NCBI GenBank assembly: GCA_030448185.1
Contig: JAUJNL010000001.1
Coordinates: 62,001 to 126,000, forward strand
Reading direction: 5' to 3'
From: Cytophagales bacterium
GTDB lineage: Bacteria; Bacteroidota; Bacteroidia; Cytophagales; 172606-1
DNA: 64,000 nt
Positions 1 to 9,319 of the stretch are shown here, in pieces. Every line of letters begins with the position of its first letter. Position 1 is the stretch's first letter. Below the pieces are notes generated by a model. The model did no database searches and was not told where the DNA came from. It was given only the letters and a program-made list of their open reading frames with translations. The position numbers and the translations under genes are program-made.

Positions 1-867
1 AGAGGAAGCCGTATAAACATATTGGTCCACGGTAACGGGCAACCCTTGCTGACGGGCTTCGCGTACCAACTGGATTGATTGCGGACTACTGCCCCACATC
101 GCTTTACTGCTCACTTTGAAATGCGAAATTTCCACTGGCATTCGAGCCTCCCGGCCTATATGGATGGCCTCCCGCACGGCCTCAAGCAAGGCACCTGCCT
201 CATTACGGATGTGGGAAGCGTATACGCCGCCTGCCAAGGAAGCTACTTTGGCCAGAGCCAATACCTCATCGGTAGTAGCGTAGGTACCGGGTACGTAAAT
301 CAAGCCGGTGGAAAGACCCACGGCGCCATCACGCATGCCTTTCTCCACAATGACTTTCATCTGCCCCAATTCCTGGGGGGTAGGAGCCCGGTTTGCTTCT
401 CCCATTACCTTGCGGCGCACGGAATTATGCCCGACTAAAGTGGCAATATTTAAGGCAACAGGCGTTTTTCGGATTTGTTTCAGGAAAGAATCTACCTTCG
501 TGACCGAACTGCCGCAATTGCCCGTGATCAGCGTGGTGACACCCATACGGGTAAAGCGTTCACTGGAGTTCTGATATACGTTTTCGGCGTGTCCGTGTAC
601 ATCAATAAAGCCGGGACAGACAATCCGGTTTCGGGCATCTATTACTTTTTTGGCTTTTCCTTCAATGTGTGGATCTATCCGGACAATCCGGCCGCGCTTT
701 ACGGCGATGTCGGCCACATACCAGGGATTACCCGTACCATCTACTACGCGGCCATTTTTAATGAGCAGGTCAAAGCGGGTAGTCTTAGCAGAAAAATGGC
801 TCCGGCTGGTACAGGCCGAAATCAGCCCGCCAAGCAGCAGGACAAACAGGGTGTAACGGTGGATCAT
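1..867 (-). CDS. N-acyl-D-amino-acid deacylase (D-aminoacylase) lipoprotein, C-terminus beyond window
   Basis: Reading the minus strand from ATG at 867 gives an open frame of 289 codons that runs off the left edge. The N-terminus is a lipoprotein signal (LLLGGLISAC), so the protein should be anchored in the envelope. After it come the amidohydrolase start (FDLLIKNGRVVDGTGNPWY) and the metal-binding strand GFIDVHGHAE, which replaces the usual DxHxH pattern of D-aminoacylases. ITGNCGSS and VGHNSVRRKVMG are also typical of the family, as is the SHIRNE segment holding a metal-ligand His. The family hydrolyses N-acyl-D-amino acids or related amides with zinc. Substrate cannot be told from sequence. 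It is transcribed away from its surroundings and stands alone. Confidence 0.85.
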   Translation of the reverse strand, partial: MIHRYTLFVLLLGGLISACTSRSHFSAKTTRFDLLIKNGRVVDGTGNPWYVADIAVKRGRIVRIDPHIEGKAKKVIDARNRIVCPGFIDVHGHAENVYQNSSERFTRMGVTTLITGNCGSSVTKVDSFLKQIRKTPVALNIATLVGHNSVRRKVMGEANRAPTPQELGQMKVIVEKGMRDGAVGLSTGLIYVPGTYATTDEVLALAKVASLAGGVYASHIRNEAGALLEAVREAIHIGREARMPVEISHFKVSSKAMWGSSPQSIQLVREARQQGLPVTVDQYVYTASS

Positions 868-1049
868 AGTAAGTAGGTTTGAGGGAATCTCAATGTAATG
901 ATCCAATCCGGTTAAATCAATTTTTATCCGGTGTATTAAGCCTATCCAGGAAAGCATAAGGAAGCTACCGGATGGATATGGGCTCTTAAACCGTGTCCAT
1001 CCAGAAATAAAAAAAGCCTGATCTGTTCTTATCGGGGGTCCGGTATTTT

Positions 1050-2018
1050 TCAGTATCCCAGTACTTTACGAACCCTTCCCAACACTTCCCTTGCGATTAC
1101 CCGGGCTTTGGCTTCTCCGCGCTGCAATTGCTGATCGAGTTCCGGCAGATTGGTCATGTAGAAAGTGAATACTTCCCGCTGTTTGGCGAACTTGTTTAAG
1201 ATCAATTCGAACAACGCCGTTTTGGCATGGCCGTATCCATAGCCACCGGCCAGGTAGCGTTGCCGCATTTCCTCCGTCTGAGTACTATCGGCCAGCAGGG
1301 CGTATAATTTGAATACATTATCCGCATCCGGATTCTTAGGCGCTTCCAGCGGAGTACTGTCCGTCACGATGGACATCACTACTTTTTTCAATTCTTTTTC
1401 CGGCAGGAAAATATCAATGTAGTTATTATAAGACTTGCTCATCTTCTGGCCGTCAATGCCCGGAATGGTCATTACCTGTTCATCAATGCGGGCTTCGGGC
1501 AGCACAAATACGTCACCATAACGGGTATTGAATGTAGTGGTAATGTCGCGGGCCATTTCCAGGTGCTGCTGCTGGTCTTTGCCTACCGGCACAAAATTGG
1601 CATCGTAGAGCACAATATCAGCAGTCATCAGTACCGGGTAGGTAAATAAACCGGCATTTACATCAGCCAGCCGGTCTGATTTGTCCTTAAATGAATGCGC
1701 ATTGGCCAGCATCGGGAAAGGGGCAAAACAGTTAAGATACCAGGCCAGTTCGCACACTTCCGGTATCCTCGACTGACGGTACAGCACGTTTTTTCCCGTG
1801 TCAAACCCAAAAGCCAGCCAGGCAGCAGCTACTGCATTTACGTTGTCGATGCGGGTCTGCGCGTCTTTGATCGTAGTCAGCGAATGCAGGTCGGCAATGA
1901 AAAAGAAGGACTCATTGCCCGGCTGTTCCGATAAACGGATGGCTGGCGAAATAGCGCCCAAAATATTGCCTAAATGCGGCCGTCCGGAGCTTTGAATGCC
2001 GGTAAGGATTCGTGCCAT
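1050..2018 (-). CDS. trpS: tryptophanyl-tRNA synthetase
   Basis: Cytoplasmic enzyme that charges tRNA-Trp with tryptophan. The 322-residue protein has the usual bacterial TrpS length. The class I signatures are both visible: the HIGH-like motif PHLGNILGA near residues 14-22 and the KMSKS loop in GQKMSKSYNN near residue 195. The frame is undamaged. The ATG at 2018 directly precedes the first strand of the Rossmann fold (ARILTGIQSSGRPHLGN), so the start is secure. It diverges from lpxK, with about 150 bases between the two starts. Confidence 0.97.
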   Translation of the reverse strand: MARILTGIQSSGRPHLGNILGAISPAIRLSEQPGNESFFFIADLHSLTTIKDAQTRIDNVNAVAAAWLAFGFDTGKNVLYRQSRIPEVCELAWYLNCFAPFPMLANAHSFKDKSDRLADVNAGLFTYPVLMTADIVLYDANFVPVGKDQQQHLEMARDITTTFNTRYGDVFVLPEARIDEQVMTIPGIDGQKMSKSYNNYIDIFLPEKELKKVVMSIVTDSTPLEAPKNPDADNVFKLYALLADSTQTEEMRQRYLAGGYGYGHAKTALFELILNKFAKQREVFTFYMTNLPELDQQLQRGEAKARVIAREVLGRVRKVLGY

Positions 2019-2166
2019 GCTTCTGTGGATTATAGATAGTCCGCAAATTTAGGGTATAGGCGTGAATCTGCTCACAAATGCAGGGGAGATTAGGTATTTT
2101 TGATAAAATCTGGCCTTACCTGGTTCTCCTGAGTTAATACCGCGTTCTACTGATTCTTCCTGACCG

Positions 2167-3258
2167 ATGTCCCGTCTGTTGCTGTTTTTTCGTCCGCTGC
2201 TGTTGCCTTTGGGCTGGTTATACGCTTCAATCATGGCCGTCCGGAATTTTTTATACGACAAAGGGTTGAAAGAATCACACCGTTTCCCGCTACCGGTTAT
2301 CTGCGTGGGCAATTTGAGCGTGGGCGGTACGGGCAAAACGCCCCATACCGAGTACCTGATCCGGCTGCTGCAAAAGCAATATCCGGTTGCCACGCTGAGC
2401 CGCGGGTACGGCCGTAAAACGAAAGGATTTATCATTGCCGATACAACTTCCACTGCCGAACGCATCGGGGATGAGCCTTTGCAGCTATACCAGAAGTTTT
2501 CGCCCGGAGTGATGGTAGCGGTAGGTGAAAAACGGGCTGCTGCCATTCCCCGGATCGTGGCGGCCAAGCCGGAAACTCAGGTTATTCTTCTGGACGACGC
2601 TTACCAGCATCGTAGCGTAAAACCTTCCTTTTCAATTTTGCTCACTGATTACAACCGTCCCTTTTACCAGGATTACGTACTGCCGGCCGGGCGGCTGCGT
2701 GAAAACCGGAGTGGAGCCCACCGGGCTGATGTGGTTATAGTGACCAAATGCCCCGCCGATCTTTCCGGTGCGCAGCAGGCCCAGATAACCCGTCAGGTTC
2801 GCCGGTATGCGGCCACCCATACTCCCGTTTTTTTTACGGGCATCCGTTACGGTGCGCCAGTCGCCTTCGGAAATACCACCACCCTGGATGATACTGTAAT
2901 GCTGGTTACTGGCCTGGCCAATGCAGTGCCACTGGAAGCGTATATCAGTCAAAAATTTACCCTGCTCAAGCACCTGGCTTTTCCGGATCATTATCAGTAT
3001 CAGCCGGCTGACCTGTCCCGGATTGAGACTGAGTTTATACGATCTGGCGCCAGGGCCTTGGTGACCACCGAAAAAGATTACGTCCGGTACAGGCTGCCGG
3101 GCCTGGCTGAGGTAACCAAAAGGCTTCCGTTTTTTTACATTCCGATTGAAGTATACTTCCTGACCGGGCAAGCCGCGTTTAATCATAAAGTCATTACGCA
3201 TTGCCATGCTTTTCGGGATGATGCCGTTACCACGAGTATAAGTAACCGTGCCACGTAA
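2167..3258 (+). CDS. lpxK: tetraacyldisaccharide 4'-kinase
   Basis: LpxK phosphorylates the 4' position of the lipid A disaccharide at the inner membrane, using ATP. The N-terminus has the hydrophobic segment expected of this membrane-associated enzyme (residues 1-25). A Walker A loop follows in SVGGTGKTPHTEYL (about residues 52-65), then LDDAYQHR, the conserved DDxxQH-type motif of the family, near residue 140. Length (363 residues) is normal for Bacteroidota. The stop is followed four bases later by a small open frame in the same phase. Confidence 0.95.
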   Translation: MSRLLLFFRPLLLPLGWLYASIMAVRNFLYDKGLKESHRFPLPVICVGNLSVGGTGKTPHTEYLIRLLQKQYPVATLSRGYGRKTKGFIIADTTSTAERIGDEPLQLYQKFSPGVMVAVGEKRAAAIPRIVAAKPETQVILLDDAYQHRSVKPSFSILLTDYNRPFYQDYVLPAGRLRENRSGAHRADVVIVTKCPADLSGAQQAQITRQVRRYAATHTPVFFTGIRYGAPVAFGNTTTLDDTVMLVTGLANAVPLEAYISQKFTLLKHLAFPDHYQYQPADLSRIETEFIRSGARALVTTEKDYVRYRLPGLAEVTKRLPFFYIPIEVYFLTGQAAFNHKVITHCHAFRDDAVTTSISNRAT

Positions 3259-3261
3259 GCG

Positions 3262-3537
3262 TTGTACCCGGAATCAATAAAATTACGTTTACAGTATACC
3301 CCTGATGGCACTTTAATTTATGAACAAGTAGTAGCTTCTTCGTTTTTTGATGCCGGACAAGGAAGAGTAATCCATAGTGTAATCCGTAATGATTCAGTGC
3401 TTATACAGGCTGAGTTGGACTTAGACGAAAGACCGGTAGGGCAAGCTTGTGATTCCACAGTTACATCCTTTAAGATTGCCCGGAACGGGGAAATCACTCA
3501 AATAGCAAAAAAGAGATACAAGATGAAGTGCAGGTAA
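3262..3537 (+). CDS. small hypothetical protein, TTG start
   Basis: Frame of 91 codons in the same phase as lpxK, starting at a TTG just after the lpxK stop. I recognise no family. The product is mostly polar with beta-strand-like stretches (LRLQYTPDGTLIYEQVV, SVLIQAELDLDE) and a lysine-rich tail. There is no ATG, so it may be a fragment of a larger lost gene. Support is only the open frame and a plausible amino acid composition. Confidence 0.35.
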   Translation: MYPESIKLRLQYTPDGTLIYEQVVASSFFDAGQGRVIHSVIRNDSVLIQAELDLDERPVGQACDSTVTSFKIARNGEITQIAKKRYKMKCR

Positions 3538-3781
3538 AGAATGTACTGATAATTTGGCGCCAAGTGAAGATTTAGTTTCCAATCCAGATGTGACCTTTAT
3601 CGAATATTGCCGAAACTGCTAATCTCCAAATAGTATCGGCTTAGGGCTTGTATTCACCTTTAATTCTATTTATCATTAAGCAGTAGGGGTAAACAGTTGT
3701 TTTAGCGCTACGTTTAAGTAAAAGCTGCTTCTTAGCCGTCATATCTAACACAAAATAACGCTACCGCAAAATAATCAGCGT

Positions 3782-3991
3782 ATGCAGGAGATAGAAGACT
3801 TTCTTATGGGGCGGTTGGGCGCCGAGGAACGGATACTCTTTAAGCAGAAAATACTGACTGACCCATCACTGGCCGTGGAGGTCGAGTTATACCGGGAAAT
3901 TGCCCGGGGAACCAACCTATTGGACCGGGCCGGACTAAAACAGCGGCTTCAGCAACTGGAAGACCGCATCCGGAAAGATCTGGGGGAGTAA
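3782..3991 (+). CDS. small acidic/basic helical protein, anti-sigma-N-terminus-like
   Basis: 69 residues, strongly helical and charged. The opening (EIEDFLMGRLGAEERILFKQKILTDPSLAVEVELYREI) resembles the cytoplasmic first module seen at the N-terminus of many Bacteroidota anti-sigma-like proteins (a short helix, GRL, ExxxF, DPxLxxEV). There is no transmembrane segment or [11 protein letters not shown] part. It could be a stand-alone module or the remnant of a longer protein. Function unknown. Confidence 0.5.
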   Translation: MQEIEDFLMGRLGAEERILFKQKILTDPSLAVEVELYREIARGTNLLDRAGLKQRLQQLEDRIRKDLGE

Positions 3992-4075
3992 CACCGCTAT
4001 TACCGGTTTGCCGCCATCCTGCCCAATTCATTTACTTATCCGGGAAAACCAACGGCCGGTTGGCTTCATATTTGT

Positions 4076-4083
4076 TACTTTTG
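4076..4083 (+). promoter_or_regulatory. candidate -7 box (TAnnTTTG) for the porin gene
   Basis: TACTTTTG matches the Bacteroidota -7 consensus TAnnTTTG. It ends four bases before the GTG used as start of the porin frame. If the box is real, the mRNA would have almost no leader. No convincing -33 box is seen. Confidence 0.3.
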
Positions 4084-4087
4084 CGGC

Positions 4088-6022
4088 GTGACATACCGAA
4101 GCCTTCTTCTTGCCGGTTGCCTGCTGCTGATCTCGTTCTTTGCGCAGGCCCAGATCCTGGATGATTCCACCAAACAGGTGTATGGTCCTACCACTACCCG
4201 ATTTTTCCTGGAACGTGATATGCTGGCCAGCCGGGATACGTCCTACACGATTGATACGCTGCTGCACCATTTTCATAACTATAACTTTATCAACCGGAGC
4301 GGCAACCGGTATGCTGATCTCGGCAATCTGGGTACCGCGCTTAGGCCGGTTTTCTATACACCTCCGGCTCAGATCGGCGTCTATTCCGGTATCAATGCGT
4401 ACAACCCGTACTTTTACTATCCGGATGACGTCCGCTACTTCGATACCCATTCGCCTTATACGAGTTTATATTACGTGCAGGGTGGTCTGGCCCAGCAGTT
4501 GCTGCGGGTAGACTTCAGCCGCAATATTACGCCCCGCTGGAATGCCGGGTTTGATTACCAGCGTCTTACAGCCGGAAAACAATTTGCTTTTAATCCGAAC
4601 CGGGAAGGAGATCGGGGTACGGATCATCACGCCTTTGTATTTCATACCAGTTATCATTCTAAAGATAGCGCCTACCAGTTGCTGGCGCACTTGTCGCATT
4701 TGAACCATACTTCCTATGACCAGGGCGGCATACTGGATGAGCCTCTGAATTTTGGGGACCAGGACCTAATCCTGATAGATTTTTCCCGTAATGCCAGCGC
4801 CCAGTTGCGATCTGCCCGGACGTCGGAAGTGCGAATGAACTACCATCTCTACCACCAGTACAGTTTCGCCAAAGGGTTTCAGTTGTTTCACATCTTTGAC
4901 CGGCAGATGCAGCGGTATGCGTATATAGACAGGGACCCCAAAAACGCTCAGCTAGTAGCTACTATGGGACGTCCATTCTACCCTTATATTTTCAGTGTTA
5001 TCCCTTATAATTATACTGTTCTGGATACTGCTCGTATTGGCTATTACTCAGATTCCCTCACGCAGGAGAAAACGCAATTTGAGGTATGGGAAAATAAATT
5101 TGGGATCAAAGGCACATTAGCGGGCTGGGATTACCGGCTATACGGACGCTACCGTTCCTGGCACGTCGGATACGTTCCTTTTATTCCATTGGATATTGAG
5201 CGCAGTACTAACGCCAACTCAGAGGCTTTCATCGGTTTATGGACGCAGTACCGGTTCGGAAAAAATATCCGGCTGAATGCGGAAGGCGAACTCATGCTGG
5301 TGAAGGATTACCGGTTGGGCGGCACCATTGAGTCTCCCTGGTTCCGGGGTAGTTATTACAGCACGTCCTACTCTCCGGCTCAGCTTCAGCAGAAAGTATT
5401 AAGTAATACTTTTTACTGGGATAATAATTTCCGCAATACCCAGGCCAACCAGATCTTCGGACAGCTTATTTTGAAGTGGAAAGGATTGGAGTTAATGCCT
5501 TCCCTGACGCTGATCAATCTGAACAACTACGTCTACTTTGATGAACTTTCCCAGGCACGGCAGGCTGGTGATGCCATTCAGTTGGTGTATGCCGGGGTAA
5601 ACCTTAATTATTCCTGGAAGGTATTTCACTTTGAGAATGAGTTCATTTACACCCTGCGTAATGGACCTGATGTAATCCGGATACCGGAATTGTTTCTGAC
5701 TTCAAGGTTGTATGCCGAAGGGGCTTTGTTCAAAAAAGCACTGTACATGCAGTTAGGAGCGGAGGTACATTACCGGAGCACTTACTATGGTGATGCGTAT
5801 ATGCCGGCTATCGGTCAGTTTCATTTGCAGAATGAGTTTCCGCTTAAAGCGTATCCGGTGGTTGATGTATTTGCCAATGCCCGTATTGGGCGGGTCCGGC
5901 TGTTCGCAAAGTTTGCTCACGTCAACCAGGGATTTACGGCCCCGGGCTATTTCGTCACGCCTTATTTCCCGGGACAGATCCGCACACTTGCTTTCGGCGT
6001 AAACTGGCTTATGTTTGATTAA
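4088..6022 (+). CDS. putative porin (Porin_10 family outer-membrane beta-barrel)
   Basis: 644-residue protein with a clear signal peptide (SLLLAGCLLLISFFAQAQ). The rest is a long series of alternating aromatic and polar strands, as in a large outer-membrane barrel. The opening after the signal (DDSTKQVYGPTTTRFF, then YNFINRSGNRYADLGNLGTA) is the hallmark of the Bacteroidota family annotated as putative porin (Porin_10). Start is GTG; no ATG is available near the signal peptide. The barrel ends with an aromatic-rich last strand (GVNWLMFD). It has no evident operon partner. The solute is unknown. Confidence 0.85.
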   Translation: MTYRSLLLAGCLLLISFFAQAQILDDSTKQVYGPTTTRFFLERDMLASRDTSYTIDTLLHHFHNYNFINRSGNRYADLGNLGTALRPVFYTPPAQIGVYSGINAYNPYFYYPDDVRYFDTHSPYTSLYYVQGGLAQQLLRVDFSRNITPRWNAGFDYQRLTAGKQFAFNPNREGDRGTDHHAFVFHTSYHSKDSAYQLLAHLSHLNHTSYDQGGILDEPLNFGDQDLILIDFSRNASAQLRSARTSEVRMNYHLYHQYSFAKGFQLFHIFDRQMQRYAYIDRDPKNAQLVATMGRPFYPYIFSVIPYNYTVLDTARIGYYSDSLTQEKTQFEVWENKFGIKGTLAGWDYRLYGRYRSWHVGYVPFIPLDIERSTNANSEAFIGLWTQYRFGKNIRLNAEGELMLVKDYRLGGTIESPWFRGSYYSTSYSPAQLQQKVLSNTFYWDNNFRNTQANQIFGQLILKWKGLELMPSLTLINLNNYVYFDELSQARQAGDAIQLVYAGVNLNYSWKVFHFENEFIYTLRNGPDVIRIPELFLTSRLYAEGALFKKALYMQLGAEVHYRSTYYGDAYMPAIGQFHLQNEFPLKAYPVVDVFANARIGRVRLFAKFAHVNQGFTAPGYFVTPYFPGQIRTLAFGVNWLMFD

Positions 6023-6256
6023 GGCTGGTAGCGGTAAGTACGTAAGTATATTTTAATTTATTGTAACACGTAATTTATTGTAAAATGCTGTACTCCGGTA
6101 CGTAGTAACCCTTATCAGTAAGGCAGAACGTCCTCCGGATAGAAATAAAAGAGGCATAGTGCTGGCACAATCATCATAAAGTTTTTTTTAAACTGTCGTA
6201 AACCAGGTTAGAAATAGGTGCCGGGTTTACTATTTTTCTCTTTTTACCGGCCGCTT

Positions 6257-6454
6257 ATGATTTCTACTGAAGAATTTAATGTGCTTCCGCTGAGCCAGAA
6301 GGCTGGGTGTATTTTTGTATACGGGCATTTCTTAATCTACCGGAGTGGTGAGCATCATATCTGTTTGCTGTTCTCGGTCTTATGGTGTTATTATGCCGAA
6401 CTCCTGTATCATAAAGATACTAACGATGTCATTGATATATGGGCTCATCGATAA
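6257..6454 (+). CDS. small conserved hypothetical protein (EFNxLP type)
   Basis: 65 codons from ATG 6257. The product begins ISTEEFNVLPLSQKAGCIF and contains YAELLYHKDTNDVIDI. This layout (EFN-LP-xEKA, then an aromatic strand and V/AE-YYxxxTNxI) matches a common short hypothetical family in Spirosoma-like genomes. No biochemical function is known. An upstream in-phase GTG at 6218 is possible but adds an unconvincing leader. Confidence 0.5.
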   Translation: MISTEEFNVLPLSQKAGCIFVYGHFLIYRSGEHHICLLFSVLWCYYAELLYHKDTNDVIDIWAHR

Positions 6455-6669
6455 AAACCGCTCCGTTGGATGCTTACCTGGAGGAACTCACGATTGAAGG
6501 GTTATTATAAATTGACACGACGCAAAAGGGGTGAGATTTTGGTCTTCTCTGCAGCGGCATACCTTCGATGCAGGCTACCGAGGCAGCGGGTCTATACTCA
6601 AAAAGTGAATAGCAACTTCATAAAACCTTCGGTTCTTTTAAGTTTATGTTGATTAATTTTGAAAAAAGA

Positions 6670-6703
6670 CTGTCCCAACCGGATTATAATCCGGTTGGGA
6701 CAG
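6670..6703. terminator. bidirectional terminator hairpin
   Basis: Perfect 15-bp inverted repeat with a TATA loop (CTGTCCCAACCGGAT and its complement). It is flanked by an A run on the left and TTTA on the right. It lies between the + strand small gene and the minus strand AztD-like gene, so it can serve both directions. Confidence 0.8.
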
Positions 6704-6720
6704 TTTAGACTGTAATCTTC

Positions 6721-7931
6721 TCAGGTACTATTGGTGGTCGGAATCTTCGTCAAGATCAGCTCAATCAGCGTGATCTTTCCGGCTTGCCGGGCATGGTGGA
6801 AGGTATCGTAATTGGTAAGATCCTGCCGGGTAAGCATCAGCATCTCGCCCCTTTCGGGATTGGTCACGTATACGTATTGCCGCTGGCGGTAAACGAAGGC
6901 CCTCCCTTTGCCGTCGGCGGGAAAAACCAGGGGTAACGTTCTTTCCGTTTTTTTCATTCCCGTAAGGCCATCGAAAAGCAATAGCGTGCCGTCACTCTTG
7001 AGTGCCAATATATCTTTGCCTTCCATCAAAACGAGCGGATACAATCGCTGCGTCGTCTATAACCGGTGTAATAGCGTTCTTTTTCCGGATCAATAAAATA
7101 TACGCCGAATTTGGCCTGGTACCCCATAAATTTTTTACACTCCTTGCCGTAATAAATGGTTGACAACCAGTTTGCTCCAAAATTTACCGGTAAGTGATTA
7201 AGCTTTGGCTTCCTTCACTGCTTACTTTCAAAAATACCACTGGTAGAGCCGAATAAGGCCCATTTTCCGTCTCCGGCATCTCCATGAATACCGCCCGTAG
7301 CGATGGTAGAAGAATGCAGTACTTTGCCGCTGCGGTCTATTATTTTTACCCGCTCCGGAAGGGCGCCAGCCACCGAATTATCTTTTGGGTTACGGCCATC
7401 GTGCCGTTGGCGAAGAGGACCACCGCGCCGTGATGGGGTTGGTCTACAATTACGGCTGGTTTTATCTTCCTGATGCAGACGGTCTTCGCTGGTGAGACTC
7501 AGGGAGCCGTCTCCGTCATTAAACAGGGCCATGTGATTTCCTCAGGCGTAAAAATGCGAAGGTTTAGGTGCAGTGGCAGTAGGCAGGGCCCACTTAGAGG
7601 TGCCTTTCAGATGCGCATGGTCGTCGTGCGCTTCAATGCCCGAATCGAAAAACTGCACAAAGTGATTAGCGTAGTTAACAACCGCCGCATAGCGTCCGCT
7701 GGCAGTGGGGTACAGATTATTACCGGCAAACTGTCCCGTAAACGTTTCCATTTTTTCGTTTCGGGGGTCCAGCAGGAATAAGTTGGTACTGGCATCATCC
7801 GCAACCAGCACCCGGACAAACTGATTCTCCCGCTGATCCTTGGGTTGGGCTCCGTCATCATCAGGCTGGCAAGCACTAAAGGCGAGCATCAGGCTTAGCA
7901 ATGCCGCAGTAAGTAATGGTTTTTTTCTCAT
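6721..7931 (-). pseudogene. AztD-like metallochaperone lipoprotein gene, frame broken at several points
   Basis: Minus-strand coding signal over 1.2 kb, matching the roughly 400 residues of AztD-type zinc metallochaperones. It starts at ATG 7931 with a lipoprotein signal (LLSLMLAFSACQPDDD). Next comes VRVLVADDASTNLFLLDP, then NHFVQFFDSGIEAHDDHAHL with the His/Asp-rich stretch expected for metal binding. VDQPHHGAVVLFANGTMAV and TIATGGIHGDAGDGKWALF follow. To read this in one piece one must accept an in-frame TGA at 7542-7544 and phase changes near 7460, 7385, 7225, 7190 and 7045. Family assignment is from the repeated GxH pattern and overall order. Palindromes just upstream fit metal-responsive control. 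Confidence 0.6.
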
Positions 7932-7941
7932 AGTAAGTTAA

Positions 7942-7993
7942 AGTTTATTTGCAACTGTGTTGCAAATAAACTCATAAATGCAATAATGTTGCA
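7942..7993. promoter_or_regulatory. two palindromic operator-like sites, Fur/Zur-type candidate
   Basis: Site one (7942-7972) is a perfect palindrome of two 14-base arms around TGT, with core TTTGCAAC-TGT-GTTGCAAA. Site two (7979-7993) is TGCAA-TAATG-TTGCA. Both sit 10-60 bases before the start of the AztD-like gene on the minus strand. The shared TGCAA half-site and the metal-chaperone target suggest a Fur-family repressor such as Zur. That regulator is an inference. Confidence 0.55.
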
Positions 7994-8499
7994 AGTGTTT
8001 GCCATTAATAATTTTTCTATCCAGAATAGCTGCCTGGGGTTAAGATGATGTACGGAAACGGCGCTATTTTCGGCTTACCAATTGCCTTCCCGGAAGTTGG
8101 GCTCAGACACGTGTTCAACAATCCCTTGAACGGTAAAAAGCTGACGAAAAGTCCTGGTTTGGGAAGTCGCCATTCGCCTTACCGGCACTGTTACGGGCAA
8201 TTAGCTTCGGCCTGATTCCTAAGTTCCCGCATCTTAGTCAGCAGGGGCTGTATGGCGGGGAGGGTGTCCAGGTAAATAATATGAGTTTAGAAGTTTATAA
8301 GTACAAGAGAGGATGGGTGATCTCTCATACAGATATAGCTTATTTACTCCTGCACTCATATACGCATACACTTCTCTCTGCCCCGGCTCATCCGTTTGTT
8401 CGTGCGCCTCACTTCCGTTCTTTTATGCCTCGTCGGCTTTAGTGGCTTGCCTAATGCGGTCCGGTGGTATTTTCGGGTAGTACAGCACACCATTTACTC
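7994..8499. other. intergenic stretch with no convincing gene
   Basis: About 500 bases between the operator sites and the membrane protein gene. A short minus-strand open segment near 8190-8280 (IIYLDTLPAIQPLLTKMREL) could be the tail of a lost gene. Nothing else is recognised. Confidence 0.4.
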
Positions 8500-9159
8500 A
8501 TGGAAACAACTTATCTGATTTTACGCATCATTCATATTACGGCTGGTATGACTGCCTTTTTTGTTGCTCCGGTGGCTCTGATCGTCAAAAAAGGCGGTCC
8601 GGCGCATATTCGCTGGGGGCGGGTATTCTTCTGGGCCATGGTAACGGTAGCCCTTTCTGCCTTGGTTATGACCACTATTAAAACGAATATATTCCTGCTG
8701 CTGGTGGCCGTATTCAGCTTCCATCTATCACTGATTGGTTACCGGGCGGCGGCCCGGCGTAAGGCGCAAGACCAGGAGGCTTCCCGGAAGGTCGACCTGA
8801 TTTTAGCCGTGGTCATGATCCTGTTTTACCTGGGCCTGGCTGCTTGGGGAAGCCATTTATTCAGCCTAAAGTCCCATCACGCGTTCGGCTATATCTCGCT
8901 AGCCTTTTCGCTGATTGGCTTGCGCTTTTCGTTTATGGAAATCCGGGCCTTCCGGAACCCTTCACCGGACCGCATGGCTTGGTGGTACCGCCACATGAAT
9001 GGAATGGTAGGCTCATACATCGCGGCAGTTTCAGCTTTCTCTGCCGTGAACCTCGGATTTCTTCCGGAGGCTATCCGCTGGCTCTGGCCTACCGTAATCG
9101 GAGCCCCTTTGCTGGCTCTCTGGGTCCGCTATTATAAGCGGCGGTGGCAGCGGCAGTAG
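8500..9159 (+). CDS. multi-pass membrane protein of unknown function (DUF2306-like)
   Basis: 219 residues from ATG 8500, with about seven hydrophobic segments. The first is ILRIIHITAGMTAFFVAPVALIV, with a conserved-looking His. A later membrane segment carries SHHAFGYISLAFSLIGLRF, and WWYRHMNGMVGSYIAAVSAF follows. The H-x-x-x-G and RHMxxMxGSYIAA patterns are common in Bacteroidota DUF2306-like membrane proteins. No ligand or activity can be assigned. An in-phase GTG at 8464 is less likely than the ATG. The next gene, a sensor kinase, follows after about 160 bases. Confidence 0.75.
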   Translation: METTYLILRIIHITAGMTAFFVAPVALIVKKGGPAHIRWGRVFFWAMVTVALSALVMTTIKTNIFLLLVAVFSFHLSLIGYRAAARRKAQDQEASRKVDLILAVVMILFYLGLAAWGSHLFSLKSHHAFGYISLAFSLIGLRFSFMEIRAFRNPSPDRMAWWYRHMNGMVGSYIAAVSAFSAVNLGFLPEAIRWLWPTVIGAPLLALWVRYYKRRWQRQ

Positions 9160-9319
9160 CAATTTATAGTTTCCGGTTTACAGTTGTTCGTTGGCTAAGA
9201 AAAAAGCAGTCAGGGTAATCTTCTTACTGCTTTTCTCCGGTCAACTGCCGCTGCTACTGCCACTACCACTTTTCACTTCTATCTCCTCATTTCTCCCTTC
9301 TTCCCTATATTTGTTCTAC

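Noticed and set aside
6470-6652. Open frame of 60 codons
   Set aside because: Composition is unlike a protein (Arg/Leu/Ser noise), no family pattern, and it ends next to the terminator.
7542-7544. TGA read as selenocysteine
   Set aside because: No selenocysteine element or sel genes seen, the aligned family position is not Cys, and the gene has several other lesions.
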